Assembly: GCF_015207375.1 (NCBI RefSeq)
Contig: NZ_JADEWY010000038.1
Coordinates: forward strand, 1 to 49,000
Length of the DNA: 49,000 bases
Reading direction: 5' to 3'
Origin: Coleofasciculus sp. LEGE 07092
GTDB taxonomy: Bacteria > Cyanobacteriota > Cyanobacteriia > Cyanobacteriales > Coleofasciculaceae
A model generated the notes under the pieces. It was not told where the DNA came from. It worked only from the letters and a program-made list of their open reading frames with translations, and ran no database searches. Below are positions 25,598 through 35,023 of the stretch, in pieces. The first letter of the stretch is position 1. Every line of letters begins with the position of its first letter. Both the position numbers and the translations under genes were made by a program.

Positions 25598-26374
25598 TTA
25601 ATTTGAATCCCGCCGTCGCGCTGCCTGCACTAAACTAATAATCAATTCCAACAGTCCGCGCCACTGCTTTTGACTAGCGGTGACACTCTCTCTATGAATT
25701 TGGAGAATAACATCTCGTTGGGAATGGTCGAAAATTTCCCGATTGTACCGATTGAGGATTTCTCCATCGAGTTGAATGACGGTTTGGGCGCAGATTGTAT
25801 CGGTGATGACTGCCTTTTGAAGGGGGTTTGACCGATTAACGGTCTTGTTTCGATTATCCAGTGCGCTTTTGAGTTCCCACGTCTTGCGCAAGCCGCGCAA
25901 AAAACGGCAGTTTCTGAGAAGTCTCTGAACATTGAGAATTTCTTCGGGACTGTTGAGTTGCAGGGGGTTGGGGAGTCGGGTGGTAAGGGTGAAGTCATCC
26001 CCGGCTACTGTATTGAGATCAGTTGGTTGGTAAAGTTCTGAGTTCGGCTCGCTCAGAAGCGCCCGATATTCCATTTCGAGTAGTCTGCGCAAGTCCAGAT
26101 AGCGATCGCGCAAAGACTCGTGAATTCCCCGTTGTTCGAGATAGTCTGGAGAAATAGGGTAAATCTCTCGGTAGGCTTCCCAGGCAATAAACTTGCTAGC
26201 ACTAATTTGTTCGACGACCATGGTGTTGACTTCTAATGCCGTGATGTCGATTAGAACATCCTCCAACGATTGCAAAAAGCGATCGAGAGTCTGACCTAGA
26301 CCGGCGGAAGTAACCTTTCGATTATCTGGCACGGGTAAATCTGTACGTGCTTTTTTCTGGCGATTTTCGATCAC
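25598..26374 (-). CDS. Hypothetical soluble protein, third gene of operon
   Basis: The 258-residue protein starts from GTG, preceded by GGGAGAT at a good spacing. It is mostly helical and charged, with LDRFLQSLEDVLIDITALEVNTMVVEQISASKFIAWEAYREIYPI at the N-terminus and a helical C-terminus. There is no signal peptide or membrane segment. ILQIHRESVTASQKQWRGLLELIISLVQAARRR ends the protein and could contact a membrane or partner. I do not recognise a family. The 20-bp spacings on both sides indicate co-transcription with its neighbours, so the products probably act together. Confidence 0.72.
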   Translation of the reverse strand: MIENRQKKARTDLPVPDNRKVTSAGLGQTLDRFLQSLEDVLIDITALEVNTMVVEQISASKFIAWEAYREIYPISPDYLEQRGIHESLRDRYLDLRRLLEMEYRALLSEPNSELYQPTDLNTVAGDDFTLTTRLPNPLQLNSPEEILNVQRLLRNCRFLRGLRKTWELKSALDNRNKTVNRSNPLQKAVITDTICAQTVIQLDGEILNRYNREIFDHSQRDVILQIHRESVTASQKQWRGLLELIISLVQAARRRDSN

Positions 26375-26394
26375 GGCCGTCTATCTCCCTAAGG

Positions 26395-27990
26395 CTAATT
26401 TTTTTGATCGGGAAAGCGACTGGGTGGAGGTGGTGGAGGGGGTTCTGGTGGTTCAACCGATTTGGGTTTATCTCCCCAGTCGTCCTCCAATTCTGCTAGG
26501 GGATCAAAATCATCCATCGAAATTTCTTCAAATGATATATCCTCAAACAGTGCATCTTCGATAGTATCGGCTTCCCTATCAGCCGATGAAGCTGGCTCAG
26601 AATCATTTTCTGACGAATCAGCCTCTTCAAACAATAGCTCTATCGGGTTAGGAAATTCCTCTTCTTGATCGCTGCCCTCAGACATTTGGGGCAAACGCTC
26701 TAAGTACTCAAGGGGGTCGTTTTCTCTCGGTGGGGAATCTGCCTGCTGGCTTTTGTCTCGCTCTCCCTGTGCCGTTTTGTCAAGAGCTGACTCAGTATCA
26801 CTCAAGTCTGCCAGGGGATCGGACTGTTCAAAATCACTGTCTGCCTCGGTTATGTCTGAATAGGGTTCGAGTTCCTCAATCGCGAACTCATCCCAATCCT
26901 CATCCATTTCCAACTCTGATGCAGTCCCCTGTAGGGGTGGGGCAGCAGCAAAGGGATCGAAATCCTCCACTAAGTCATCCCATTGGTCATCCTCATCCTC
27001 ATCTAAGGGCAACCTACCGCCAAGTTCGGGTTCCTCTACAACCCAGTCATCCCAGTCTTCATCGTCGGCTAAATCCAATGATTCTAGACTGGGAATGGGT
27101 TTTTGGGGTTCGGGTTCGACGGTTTCCCCTTTGTCTTCGTCCGTTGGTGCTGGGGGTGTTGGGGGTGACTCAAAATTTTCTAGCTCTGGGATTTCCCAAT
27201 CTTCACTGAGAATTCCCCAATCCTCATGATCTAGATCGGATTCAGGGGGTTTTTGGTCGGGCTGTTCGTCTTCTTCAGCGAAATCATCCCATTCTTCATC
27301 AGGAGTTTGAGTCTCTAAAACCTCTGGACTAGAGGGGGGTGGGAACGATAAAGACTCAAGCAAATCTAAGACAGTCTCATTCTCCTGTTCCCAGTCGGTT
27401 TCTTCTGCTAGTGCCTCCTGGCTAAGGGGTGTCCCTAAAGCTTCTGGTTCTGCCGGAGGTGGCGTCGGTACTGGTGCAACATCCTCCTCAAGGGCAGGTT
27501 CTGAAAATTCTAGTGCTAACCCTGGGGCTGCTTCTTCTAGTCTCTCATTTTGAAGTGCGATCGCTGATTCTGCTTCGGTAAGTGACTCAGCCGCTAACTC
27601 TAGCTGATTCTCAACGTTGAGTGGGGGATAGGTGGCAGCTTGACGGTGCAGAGTCACCAAAACCTGAAAGAGCTTTTGCAAGTTTTCCAGATTGTTTTGT
27701 ATTATCTGATTACTCTGGGCTACCTGCTCGAGGTGAAAGGGCAGAATATCCCGATAGGGTCCGTTGCCGATAAATTGGTCGCCAATCTCGTTGGCAATCT
27801 CGCCCTCAATGGTGTTGATTTGGGTACGCAAGCAATGACTGGGTTGGGTTGGAGCTGCTTGAAGTTCTTCTGCTTCAGAAGCAACCCAAGTCGTAATTTT
27901 TAACTGAACCGCTTCGCCCATTGCCAGGATTAGCGCTTCCTTAATATTGCCTGCTTTCAGTTGTTCTCTAAAGTCATTGCTCGACGCCAT
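26395..27990 (-). CDS. Very acidic repeat protein, second gene of operon
   Basis: From the ATG at 27990 the protein has 531 residues. The first about 130 (FREQLKAGNIKEALILAMGEAVQLKITTWVASEAEE, then GDQFIGNGPYRDILPFH, QIIQNNLENLQKLFQVLV) form a helical domain shared with the next gene's product. The rest is a low-complexity Asp/Glu/Pro/Ser region with recurring Trp-acidic motifs (DEDWDDWVVEEPEL, EDQWDDLVEDFDPF, DEDWDEFAIEELEPY) and a proline-rich C-terminus (EPPEPPPPPPPSRFPDQ). It is probably disordered and may act as a scaffold or binding hub. The function is unknown. Confidence 0.8.
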   Translation of the reverse strand: MASSNDFREQLKAGNIKEALILAMGEAVQLKITTWVASEAEELQAAPTQPSHCLRTQINTIEGEIANEIGDQFIGNGPYRDILPFHLEQVAQSNQIIQNNLENLQKLFQVLVTLHRQAATYPPLNVENQLELAAESLTEAESAIALQNERLEEAAPGLALEFSEPALEEDVAPVPTPPPAEPEALGTPLSQEALAEETDWEQENETVLDLLESLSFPPPSSPEVLETQTPDEEWDDFAEEDEQPDQKPPESDLDHEDWGILSEDWEIPELENFESPPTPPAPTDEDKGETVEPEPQKPIPSLESLDLADDEDWDDWVVEEPELGGRLPLDEDEDDQWDDLVEDFDPFAAAPPLQGTASELEMDEDWDEFAIEELEPYSDITEADSDFEQSDPLADLSDTESALDKTAQGERDKSQQADSPPRENDPLEYLERLPQMSEGSDQEEEFPNPIELLFEEADSSENDSEPASSADREADTIEDALFEDISFEEISMDDFDPLAELEDDWGDKPKSVEPPEPPPPPPPSRFPDQKN

Positions 27991-28060
27991 AATAATCTCA
28001 CTGAATTTGGCGATTGCCGACAAAGACAAGGCTGGCATTTTCCACCAAGCCCTTTATCGC

Positions 28061-28483
28061 TTAGGGCATATTGTCCTGACTGGACGGTGAGAGGGCCCGA
28101 TTGCCATCTTCAAGTCGGCGTGGTGATTGTGGCAGTTGGGATAAGGTGTGAGTCAGAACGGTAAAGAGCTTTTGCAAGTTTTCCAGATTGTGCTGGATAA
28201 TCTGGCGTCCATCTTTAACCTGATCCATGTGAAACTGCCGCAGTTCGGTGTAAGGACCATTGCCGATAAATTGAGAACCCACTTCATTATCGATCGCACC
28301 TTCGACGATATTCATGCGAGTGCGTATGCGAGAACCGACGGCGGGCTGTGCTGATTGAGTGGAGTTGGTTGAACTTACCCAGGTGGTAATTTTCAACTCC
28401 ACCGATTCAGTTAGTGCCAGAGTCAGAGCATCCACAATCTTTCCTGCCCTGAGCTGTTGTTTGAATTCGTCGCTGGTTGTCAT
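28061..28483 (-). CDS. Short paralog of the acidic protein's N-terminal domain, first gene of operon
   Basis: This 140-residue protein (EFKQQLRAGKIVDALTLALTESVELKITTWVSS, then GSQFIGNGPYTELRQFH, QIIQHNLENLQKLFTVL) aligns along its whole conserved part with the first 130 residues of the adjacent acidic protein. The two probably arose by tandem duplication. The shared block N-x-V/I-E-G-x-I-x-N-E-V/I-G-x-Q-F-I-G-N-G-P-Y is distinctive, but I cannot name the family. It starts from ATG and leads the four-gene minus-strand operon (28483 to 24844). Confidence 0.8.
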   Translation of the reverse strand: MTTSDEFKQQLRAGKIVDALTLALTESVELKITTWVSSTNSTQSAQPAVGSRIRTRMNIVEGAIDNEVGSQFIGNGPYTELRQFHMDQVKDGRQIIQHNLENLQKLFTVLTHTLSQLPQSPRRLEDGNRALSPSSQDNMP

Positions 28484-28709
28484 AATTTTCTCCAGCCGTA
28501 TAAATAGCTTGGTAGTAGACCTAAGGTGCCTTGACTATAGCAAACCTCCGCCCAAAGGTTAACAGATTTCACACCGAAAAGTTTGGAAGTGGTGGACGGG
28601 GAAATTTAGATCTCGGTAAAATTGACCTGAAAATAAGTCAGGGCGGGCAAGTTGCCCATCCCCACAAGCGGTAGCTGGATATTTTTTTGTTTGGGAGTCT
28701 CTAAAGATC

Positions 28710-29315
28710 TTATCTATTCTTGAGGCTCCAAAAGTCTGTAACGTCATAGCCCAACTCACTCAGCATCTGGTAAAGCAATGGCAAACTCAGTCCAATGACA
28801 TTGCTGTGGCAACCTTCTAATTTTTCCACAAACAGTCCCCCTCGACCTTCTAGGGCAAAACAACCGGCACAGTTAAGGGGTTCACCTGTGGCAACGTAGG
28901 CAGCGATCGCGCGATCGCTGATATTGGCAAAGTAAACTCGGGTTATGCCGCAGCGAACTATCGTTTTATCCTGAGATAAGTCAATTAGCGCATGACCGGT
29001 GTAGAGTTCGCCTCTATTCCCTCGCATTTGCTGCCAACGAGCGATCGCTTCTTCTGAATTAGCGGGTTTTCCGTGAATCTCACCCTGAATACTCAAAACC
29101 GAATCACAGCCTAAAACCAGAGCATTACTCAATTGACTGGCAACAGTTTGCGCTTTGTGCAAAGCCAATGTCTGTACTAACTCTACAGGGTCACTTAGTT
29201 GAATCTGAGATTCATCAAAATCGCTGTGACGAACTACGGGTTCAATTCCAGCAGTTTGCAACAAGCGTTTGCGTGCTGGGGAAGCGGAAGCCAACACAAA
29301 TGTCGGGATAGTCAT
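28710..29315 (-). CDS. maf: Maf nucleotide pyrophosphatase
   Basis: From the ATG at 29315 the protein has 201 residues, the usual Maf length. A longer frame to 29474 would run into psbP. Motifs: [21 protein letters not shown] (N-terminal S-x-S-P-R-R-like loop), [25 protein letters not shown], and the C-terminal [31 protein letters not shown]. Maf enzymes hydrolyse non-canonical and canonical nucleoside triphosphates (house-cleaning) and influence septation. It lies downstream of psbP on the same strand with a palindrome between them. Confidence 0.93.
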   Translation of the reverse strand: MTIPTFVLASASPARKRLLQTAGIEPVVRHSDFDESQIQLSDPVELVQTLALHKAQTVASQLSNALVLGCDSVLSIQGEIHGKPANSEEAIARWQQMRGNRGELYTGHALIDLSQDKTIVRCGITRVYFANISDRAIAAYVATGEPLNCAGCFALEGRGGLFVEKLEGCHSNVIGLSLPLLYQMLSELGYDVTDFWSLKNR

Positions 29316-29352
29316 AACACTCAACTCAATTACCCCCGTTTCTGCCCTGATA

Positions 29353-29380
29353 GTAAAGACGTTCCGTGGAACGTCTCTAC
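29353..29380. repeat. GTAGAGACG-type palindrome
   Basis: GTAAAGACGTTCC (29353-29365) pairs with GGAACGTCTCTAC (29368-29380) in the psbP-maf intergenic region. It shares its outer sequence with the palindromes at 10761 and 36779. Confidence 0.8.
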
Positions 29381-29394
29381 AGAATGTCTCCTGA

Positions 29395-29934
29395 CTAATA
29401 AACATTAAAAGACTGAACGACTTGCTCAAACACATCTTGCACCTTATCCCAACGGAGTTCAGTGGCAGAAGCATTCAGGGTGTAGAGTTTCCCGCGACTC
29501 ACCACCGCCGTTGCCAAGTCATGCCGTTTCTGGCTAGGAAGTTTAACGCTATATTCTATAATGTAATAAGTTTTGTCTCCAGACTCGCGAGATCCAGCAT
29601 TGACTAATTCTACTTGGCGATTGGAATTAGACCGAGTGATAATATTTTTTTGTAACTGATACCCCACTTCCCCAGGAGTTCCTAAATCTTTGAGGGTTTT
29701 CCCTTCAGGAACTGGGTTGATCACCACGCTAACATTTTCAGTTTGCTCAATCAAATCGTGCAATACCACATCAGGTCCATCGGTTACTTTAACGGGAACC
29801 CAACCATTAGGATAGAGAAACTCATAGCCATCCGTGCTATCGACATAGCTGTTGAGTCCACTAGTGCCAACACTACAGCCATGCAAGCTTAGACTAACCA
29901 TGAGTAACAATACTGCGGCAATTGTTTTGAGCAT
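29395..29934 (-). CDS. PsbP-like (CyanoP) photosystem II lipoprotein
   Basis: The 179-residue protein has a lipoprotein signal peptide [23 protein letters not shown] (lipidated Cys at about 20). The PsbP fold follows: [62 protein letters not shown] and YYIIEYSV, and near the C-terminus [24 protein letters not shown]. Cyanobacterial CyanoP is anchored on the lumenal side of the thylakoid and takes part in photosystem II assembly. All core segments are present and the length is typical. Confidence 0.93.
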   Translation of the reverse strand: MLKTIAAVLLLMVSLSLHGCSVGTSGLNSYVDSTDGYEFLYPNGWVPVKVTDGPDVVLHDLIEQTENVSVVINPVPEGKTLKDLGTPGEVGYQLQKNIITRSNSNRQVELVNAGSRESGDKTYYIIEYSVKLPSQKRHDLATAVVSRGKLYTLNASATELRWDKVQDVFEQVVQSFNVY

Positions 29935-30103
29935 TTCTTTGTCCCTTCCATCTGTTCCATCGATGCTACCTCATTGTCTCATCTTTTGAATGATGAATTA
30001 TGAATTACAAACGGTTTAATAAAGGGAACGACTGACTGTTTTTTAACGTCTGTCTAAAAATGATTAGCCTTACCCTTCTGGAACGACTACTGCCTTAAAA
30101 ACC

Positions 30104-30928
30104 ATGAACCAGACTTATCGAAGCATCGCTATTCTGGGACTGGCTACGCTCCTAACTGGACTCCCTGAAACTGTCCATGGGCAAGTGCCATCCACTCAGC
30201 CTCTCATTGTCGTTCAAGCTGAGGAGGAACAGCTAACGGCTGTGCGACTATACAACCAAGGTGTCGATAAACTCGAAGCTGGTGACTATCCTGGGGCGAT
30301 TTCTGACTTCAGCGACGCCCTAAAACTCAACCCTAGTGATGCCGACAGCCATTACAACCGGGGCTATGCTTATCACAGCTTGGGCAACTACGATGCTGCC
30401 ATTTACGACTACACTGAGGCCATTAAGCTAAACCCCGATTTCGATCAAGCTTACAGCAATCGGTGTTATGCCCATTTTGTTTCTAGGGATTATGAAAAAG
30501 CGATCGCAGATTGCACGAAAGCCATTGATATTAATCCTGATAGTGACACTGCCTATGTGAGTCGCGGCAATGCCTATGACGAACAAGGCAATCACGAAGC
30601 CGCTTTAGCTGATTATGAAAAAGCGATCAAGGTTAACCCCGAAAATGCCATGGCTTATTACAACCGGGGTTTAGCTCACAACCGACTCAAACAGCACGAA
30701 GCGGCGCTGGAAGATTATACAAAGTCAGTTCAGATTGACCCAGTATTTGCAGAAGCCTTCTACAATCGGGGAATTACTCAAGTTCAGCTCAACAACACAG
30801 AGGAGGCTGTAGCTGACTTAAGGCAAGCGGCTGAACTATTCCAGAAACAAGGTAGAACGGAGAGTTACCAGGGTACGATGAACGCCATTAGAACTCTAGA
30901 AGAGGAAAAGCCACAGGCGAACCCCTGA
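30104..30928 (+). CDS. Exported TPR-repeat protein
   Basis: The 274-residue protein has an N-terminal signal peptide (YRSIAILGLATLLTGLPETVHG) and about six consecutive TPR units from residue 48 to 255. Examples are GDYPGAISDFSDALKLNPSDADSHYNRGYAYHSLG and NYDAAIYDYTEAIKLNPDFDQAYSNRCYAHF. The repeats are regular 34-mers with the Y-N-R-G-x-A-Y consensus. It is probably a periplasmic or lumenal scaffold. No partner domain is fused. The gene ends inside a terminator hairpin it shares with the convergent psb34 gene. Confidence 0.9.
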   Translation: MNQTYRSIAILGLATLLTGLPETVHGQVPSTQPLIVVQAEEEQLTAVRLYNQGVDKLEAGDYPGAISDFSDALKLNPSDADSHYNRGYAYHSLGNYDAAIYDYTEAIKLNPDFDQAYSNRCYAHFVSRDYEKAIADCTKAIDINPDSDTAYVSRGNAYDEQGNHEAALADYEKAIKVNPENAMAYYNRGLAHNRLKQHEAALEDYTKSVQIDPVFAEAFYNRGITQVQLNNTEEAVADLRQAAELFQKQGRTESYQGTMNAIRTLEEEKPQANP

Positions 30929-30955
30929 AGCTTTTGACTCACAGGGGCTTTCTCT
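30922..30955 (+). terminator. Terminator between the TPR gene and psb34
   Basis: CCCCTG (30922-30927, overlapping the stop codon) pairs with CAGGGG (30942-30947) and is followed by CTTTCTCTATTTATTT. The two flanking genes converge on it, so it may serve both. Confidence 0.7.
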
Positions 30956-30981
30956 ATTTATTTATATAGAGTCCCGCAGGA

Positions 30982-31161
30982 TTAGCTGACGTTCGATACT
31001 GAGAAAGCCACAAACATCAAGCCGCTCACCAAAACCAAAGCACCAATGCTCAGGACAAAGTAGTTTCGCTGTTGGGTTTTTGTCGGTGGCTCCGCCTGAT
31101 AGATTTTAGGTTCGCGGGCAAAGTTGTTCAAACGTCCGCCTTCTTCTGTGGTATATGGCAT
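30982..31161 (-). CDS. psb34: Photosystem II assembly protein Psb34 (Ssl1498-like)
   Basis: From the ATG at 31161 the protein has 59 residues: MPYTTEEGGRLNNFAREPKI, then YQAEPPTKTQQRNY and a single transmembrane helix (FVLSIGALVLVSGLMFVAFSVS). This is the HLIP-like Psb34 family, which binds the CP47 module during photosystem II assembly and recycling. A longer frame to 31227 would add an unlikely basic leader. Size and sequence are typical of cyanobacteria. Confidence 0.88.
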   Translation of the reverse strand: MPYTTEEGGRLNNFAREPKIYQAEPPTKTQQRNYFVLSIGALVLVSGLMFVAFSVSNVS

Positions 31162-31354
31162 GAATAATAACCTTTGTTTTCTTAATCTTATAGAATTGTA
31201 ACAAATTATGGACAGAAATAATCTCATCCTTTGGTAATAAATTGTTATAATTCCAGCCTTTAGGGGGTACTCAGCGGGAACTGTGAATTTTAAATAGCTT
31301 CAAAGTGGCTCAACAAGAAGGGTTTGGCAAAGGAAATTAAGACTGCTGTCAATG

Positions 31355-33307
31355 TTAACTAACCGTCCCCGTCAACGGAGAACTCGCACTCGCATAGCCT
31401 TTCACTGGAATACGACCCGCTAGATAAGCCAAACGCCCCGCCTCCGTTGCCATGCCCATTGCTTTGCCCATCGCCACTGGATTTTTAGCCAAAGCGATCG
31501 CACTATTAACTAATAACGCATCAGCCCCCATCTCCATTGCTTGCGCCGCTTCACTCGGCGTGCCAATTCCCGCATCCACCACCACCGGCACGCCTGCCTC
31601 TTCAATAATGATTTGGATATTCGCCGCCGTTTTAATGCCCTGTCCTGAACCAATGGGAGAACCCAAGGGCATCACTGTCACACACCCCACGTCTTCTAAC
31701 CGTTTTGCCAACATGGGGTCAGCATTAATATAAGGCAGCACCGCAAACCCTTCTTTCACCAGTTGTTCTGCCGCTTCTAACGTGCCAATCGGGTCAGGCA
31801 GTAAGTATTTGGCATCAGGAATCACTTCCAACTTGACAAAATTATTGTCCTCTTGCCCTAACAGTTTCGCCATTTCCCGACCCAACCGCGCCACCCGCAC
31901 CGCTTCCTCAGCAGTTTTACACCCAGCCGTATTGGGTAGCATCCAGATTTGCGTCCAATCCAACGCTTCTGCCAGTCCTTCATGTCCTGGGGCTTGGGTT
32001 TGCACCCGCCGCACAGCAACGGTGACAATCTCACTGCCACTGGCAGCAATACCCTGCTGCATGAACTCAATGCTGCTATATTTCCCCGTACCCGTCATCA
32101 GGCGGGAACGAAAGGTTCGACCCGCAATAATAAGTGAGTCTGCTGGCAGTTGTTCTGCAAGGGATGAAGCTTGAGGGGTTACGGGGGTAATAGGGGAACT
32201 AATCATTAAACTCGTCTTATTCGGGGACGATTGATGGTAAAGTCGGTCGTAAAGAAAATGCTCTAAGAGTGGGTCAATCTTCTGATGATCGATCACATCC
32301 GCCAGCAGTAGGGCAGTCACGGGTGCCAAAAGAATACCATTCCGGTAGTGCCCGGTAGCCAAGGTAAGATTTTCACAGGGACTCGTCCCCAGAATCGGCA
32401 ACTCATCCGGGGTTGCCGGACGAAACCCCCACCAGCACTCCTCTATCGACCAATCCTGCAAGGAGGGATACAAGCGTATGGCGCGTTCTAGCAGTGCATG
32501 AATTCCCGCTGGCGTATTGTGAGGCTGCCATCCGACTTCCTCACTGGTGGCACCAATCAGCAACCGTCCATCCCGACGCGGCACCAAATAGGTATCGGCA
32601 CCAAAGAGTATCCGCTGGAGAGGTAAGGGTTGGCGGTTCCCTTCTGGCATCTGTACCGACAGCATCTGACCTTTTTTGGGACACACTGGCAGGGGCAATA
32701 GTTCGCTAGCCCAAGCGCCAGTTGCCAAGACGTAATGGTTGGCATGGAATTCTCCAATGGAGGTTCTCACCGCCGATACCCGACGATTTTGCTGTTCAAA
32801 TGCCTCGACTGCTACACCTTCCCGCAAGTCTATGCCCAATTCCTGGGCTGCCAACCGCAACGCTTGAGCCAATGCCCGGTTATCAACCTGACCATCTTCG
32901 GGATACCACCAGCCACCCACGACATCAGAACCCAAACCGGGTTGATATAAATGAATTGCTTGTCGATCTAGCCAATTGCTAGTATCTTGCTGGGAACCTG
33001 GAATCTCTTCATAAACAGGTGCCAAAATGCCGCAAGGTAAGTAACCTGTAGCGATACCCGTTAACTGTTCGAGTTTGGCACACCAGTCCGCGTATAATGA
33101 TCGCGATCGCAAGCACAATTCCCGCATCGGCTCGACAGCAAGAGCTTCGGCATGAGGCGCTAGCATCCCAGCCGCCGCTAGGGTAGATGCTTGTTGAAAG
33201 TCACGGGTCAAAACCGTTACCGTTGCCCCCCGCAACTTCAGTTCGACAGCGATCGCCAAACCAATGACGCCACCGCCTACAATCAAAATGTCATTTGCTG
33301 CACTCAT
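31355..33307 (-). CDS. thiO/thiG: Bifunctional glycine oxidase ThiO / thiazole synthase ThiG
   Basis: This is a 650-residue fusion. ThiO (about 1-370) opens with the FAD motif [22 protein letters not shown] and carries [20 protein letters not shown] near its end. It oxidises glycine to dehydroglycine. ThiG (about 390-650) has [19 protein letters not shown], the Schiff-base Lys in [17 protein letters not shown], and [12 protein letters not shown], then [30 protein letters not shown]. It condenses dehydroglycine with DXP and ThiS thiocarboxylate to form the thiazole of thiamine. The fusion is characteristic of cyanobacteria and channels an unstable imine. No TPP riboswitch is visible upstream. 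Confidence 0.95.
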   Translation of the reverse strand: MSAANDILIVGGGVIGLAIAVELKLRGATVTVLTRDFQQASTLAAAGMLAPHAEALAVEPMRELCLRSRSLYADWCAKLEQLTGIATGYLPCGILAPVYEEIPGSQQDTSNWLDRQAIHLYQPGLGSDVVGGWWYPEDGQVDNRALAQALRLAAQELGIDLREGVAVEAFEQQNRRVSAVRTSIGEFHANHYVLATGAWASELLPLPVCPKKGQMLSVQMPEGNRQPLPLQRILFGADTYLVPRRDGRLLIGATSEEVGWQPHNTPAGIHALLERAIRLYPSLQDWSIEECWWGFRPATPDELPILGTSPCENLTLATGHYRNGILLAPVTALLLADVIDHQKIDPLLEHFLYDRLYHQSSPNKTSLMISSPITPVTPQASSLAEQLPADSLIIAGRTFRSRLMTGTGKYSSIEFMQQGIAASGSEIVTVAVRRVQTQAPGHEGLAEALDWTQIWMLPNTAGCKTAEEAVRVARLGREMAKLLGQEDNNFVKLEVIPDAKYLLPDPIGTLEAAEQLVKEGFAVLPYINADPMLAKRLEDVGCVTVMPLGSPIGSGQGIKTAANIQIIIEEAGVPVVVDAGIGTPSEAAQAMEMGADALLVNSAIALAKNPVAMGKAMGMATEAGRLAYLAGRIPVKGYASASSPLTGTVS

Positions 33308-33358
33308 TGTTAAAAATAAAAATCCAGACGCGCCCTGAAACGCCTATACATTTTTTTC

Positions 33359-33673
33359 CTACCACAAGGCTGTCACCGGTTCGCTAGCAGCAGACGGCGG
33401 TGGTTGAGTGGTTCCGGTATCGGCGGGACTTGTTGTTTGAGGTGCCTGTGCCGTTGGTTGATTGGCAGGTTGCACCTGTGTAGTTTGTCCACCAGCAGAT
33501 TGATTAGCGGGTTGCACCTGGGCTTGACCAACCTGTTCACCTTCCGTTCCTTCTGTCATGGGTTCTACTTGGTTGCTACTTTGATTCTGTCCTAAAGAGA
33601 AGGGGAAGCGCCAAGCTGTTGCGGCTCCGACCAGAGCGGAAACGACTATAATTAATCCAATCAATTTGTTCAT
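33359..33673 (-). CDS. Small membrane-anchored Gln/Thr/Pro-rich protein
   Basis: From the ATG at 33673 the protein has 104 residues: one N-terminal hydrophobic helix (MNKLIGLIIVVSALVGAATAW), then a low-complexity tail rich in Gln, Thr, Ala and Pro. The tail contains two near-identical TQVQPANQ/QAQVQPANQ units. There is no known domain. It is probably an exported or anchored disordered protein. It lies 50 bp upstream of thiO-thiG on the same strand and could be co-transcribed. The function is unknown. Confidence 0.65.
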   Translation of the reverse strand: MNKLIGLIIVVSALVGAATAWRFPFSLGQNQSSNQVEPMTEGTEGEQVGQAQVQPANQSAGGQTTQVQPANQPTAQAPQTTSPADTGTTQPPPSAASEPVTALW

Positions 33674-33888
33674 ATCCAGAACTCCTAGCAAGAAATTGGC
33701 ATCAGGTTAATCTTAAAAATAATCTAAGCTAACTTTTACGAGGTTGCGCTCTGGCTTTAGAGATAAATGCCAATCAAACCTCTAAATTCTCTCTAGAGTT
33801 TATAGATAGAGGGTTTTAGCGCCTTTCTATTATACCTCTGCCTGATCTTCATCAGATGAGAGCGGTCATTATTCGCTACAGCCAAGAC

Positions 33889-33901
33889 TAGGGAGTAGGG
33901 G
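33889..33901 (+). repeat. G-rich heptad pair
   Basis: TAGGGAGTAGGGG lies downstream of purQ. Nearby, CCCAGCTCCCCAGCTCCC (about 33953-33970) is a related C-rich tract directly beyond the purQ stop. Confidence 0.6.
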
Positions 33902-33984
33902 TTTTTTGAAGGGACAAGGGGACAAGAAAATTTTTTAGGTTTTACTCAGTTCCCCAGCTCCCCAGCTCCCTTATCTTCATTGCC

Positions 33985-34707
33985 TTACAGGGCTAAACTC
34001 AACGCAGGCTGGGTTTCACCCGATATAGCGGCTAGCAACCCTTGGAATAACTTGATGCCATCTGTATTGCCCAACGCGGGATCTGATGCCCGTTCTGGGT
34101 GGGGCATCATCCCGACTATCCTGCCCGTGCGATCGCAAATACCTGCAATGTTGTTGACTGAACCGTTAGGGTTGCTGGTATTGTCTACCTGCCCTGTGGC
34201 AGTACAGTAACGGAACAGGACTTGATGATTGTCTTCTAGGGCTTTGAGGGTGTCGGGTTCAGCATAATAGCGTCCTTCCCCGTGGGCAATGGGCAGGGTA
34301 ATAACGTCTTCGCTAGAGTAAGTTGATGTCCAGGGAAGGTTGGTGCGTTCTACTTTGAGAGAGACGCGATCGCAAATAAAATGTAAGTCCCGATTTCGTA
34401 CTAGTGCCCCTGGTAGTAGTCCTGTTTCCGTTAAAATCTGAAAGCCGTTGCAGATACCCAGGACGAACTTACCCTGTTTGGCGTGTTCTACCACGCGCTG
34501 CATTACCGGTGAGAATTGAGCTAGTGCTCCGCAGCGCAGGTAGTCTCCATAACTGAAACCACCTGGCAGCACGATCACATCTAAGTCAGAAATATCTGTT
34601 TCTTGGTGCCAAACCATCCGAGTTGGCACGTTCAGCAAATTTCTGGTGACATAAGCAACATCGCGATCGCAGTTTGACCCTGGAAAGACCACAATTCCAC
34701 ATTTCAT
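33985..34707 (-). CDS. purQ: Phosphoribosylformylglycinamidine synthase subunit PurQ
   Basis: The 240-residue class I glutamine amidotransferase subunit has KCGIVVFPGSNCDRDVAY, LPGGFSYGDYLRCGALAQFSPVM, the nucleophile Cys in GICNGFQILTE and the His-Glu pair in MMPHPERASDP. It supplies ammonia to PurL, which makes FGAM in purine synthesis. Its ATG overlaps the purS stop (ATGA), so the two are translationally coupled. The purL gene is not in this window. Confidence 0.97.
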   Translation of the reverse strand: MKCGIVVFPGSNCDRDVAYVTRNLLNVPTRMVWHQETDISDLDVIVLPGGFSYGDYLRCGALAQFSPVMQRVVEHAKQGKFVLGICNGFQILTETGLLPGALVRNRDLHFICDRVSLKVERTNLPWTSTYSSEDVITLPIAHGEGRYYAEPDTLKALEDNHQVLFRYCTATGQVDNTSNPNGSVNNIAGICDRTGRIVGMMPHPERASDPALGNTDGIKLFQGLLAAISGETQPALSLAL

Positions 34708-34985
34708 GTTGATGCCCCCATCTGTGTATGTACCTGATCTAAATCAAACCGATAGTTCTCAATCACTGGATTTGCCAGTAGCTGATCGCAGATACGGTCG
34801 AGCTGCTGCCGTGCTTGGTCTTCATCTGCTGTCGTCAGCATTAGCTCGATATACTTGCCAATACGCACTTGTTCTACGTTTTGATAACCAAGCTGTTTTA
34901 AGCCCGACTCGACAGCTACACCTGCTGGATCTAATACTGAAGGTCGGAGGGTAACATATATGCGAGCCTGATATGTGTGATTCAC
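34704..34985 (-). CDS. purS: Phosphoribosylformylglycinamidine synthase subunit PurS
   Basis: The small PurS subunit bridges PurQ and PurL. The sequence YQARIYVTLRPSVLDPAGVAVESGLKQLGYQNVEQVRIGKYIELML followed by the helix LDRICDQLLANPVIENYRF is diagnostic. I prefer the GTG at 34985 (93 residues) because GGGAG lies at a proper distance; a GTG at 34991 is too close to it. It overlaps purQ by four bases. It is divergent from the Zur-like gene, only about 40 bp away at the earliest start. Confidence 0.93.
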   Translation of the reverse strand: MNHTYQARIYVTLRPSVLDPAGVAVESGLKQLGYQNVEQVRIGKYIELMLTTADEDQARQQLDRICDQLLANPVIENYRFDLDQVHTQMGAST

Positions 34986-35023
34986 AAGCACTCCCTAACT
35001 GTTAGGATAACCTTCTTACAAGT

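Noticed and set aside
26730..27209. Plus-strand open frame of 159 codons opposite the acidic protein gene
   Set aside because: The antisense of an Asp/Glu-rich, low-complexity gene yields long open frames by composition. No domain is visible.
33308..33358. Possible TPP riboswitch ahead of thiO-thiG
   Set aside because: The gap is only about 50 bp and lacks the CTGAGA and ACCTGA core motifs.
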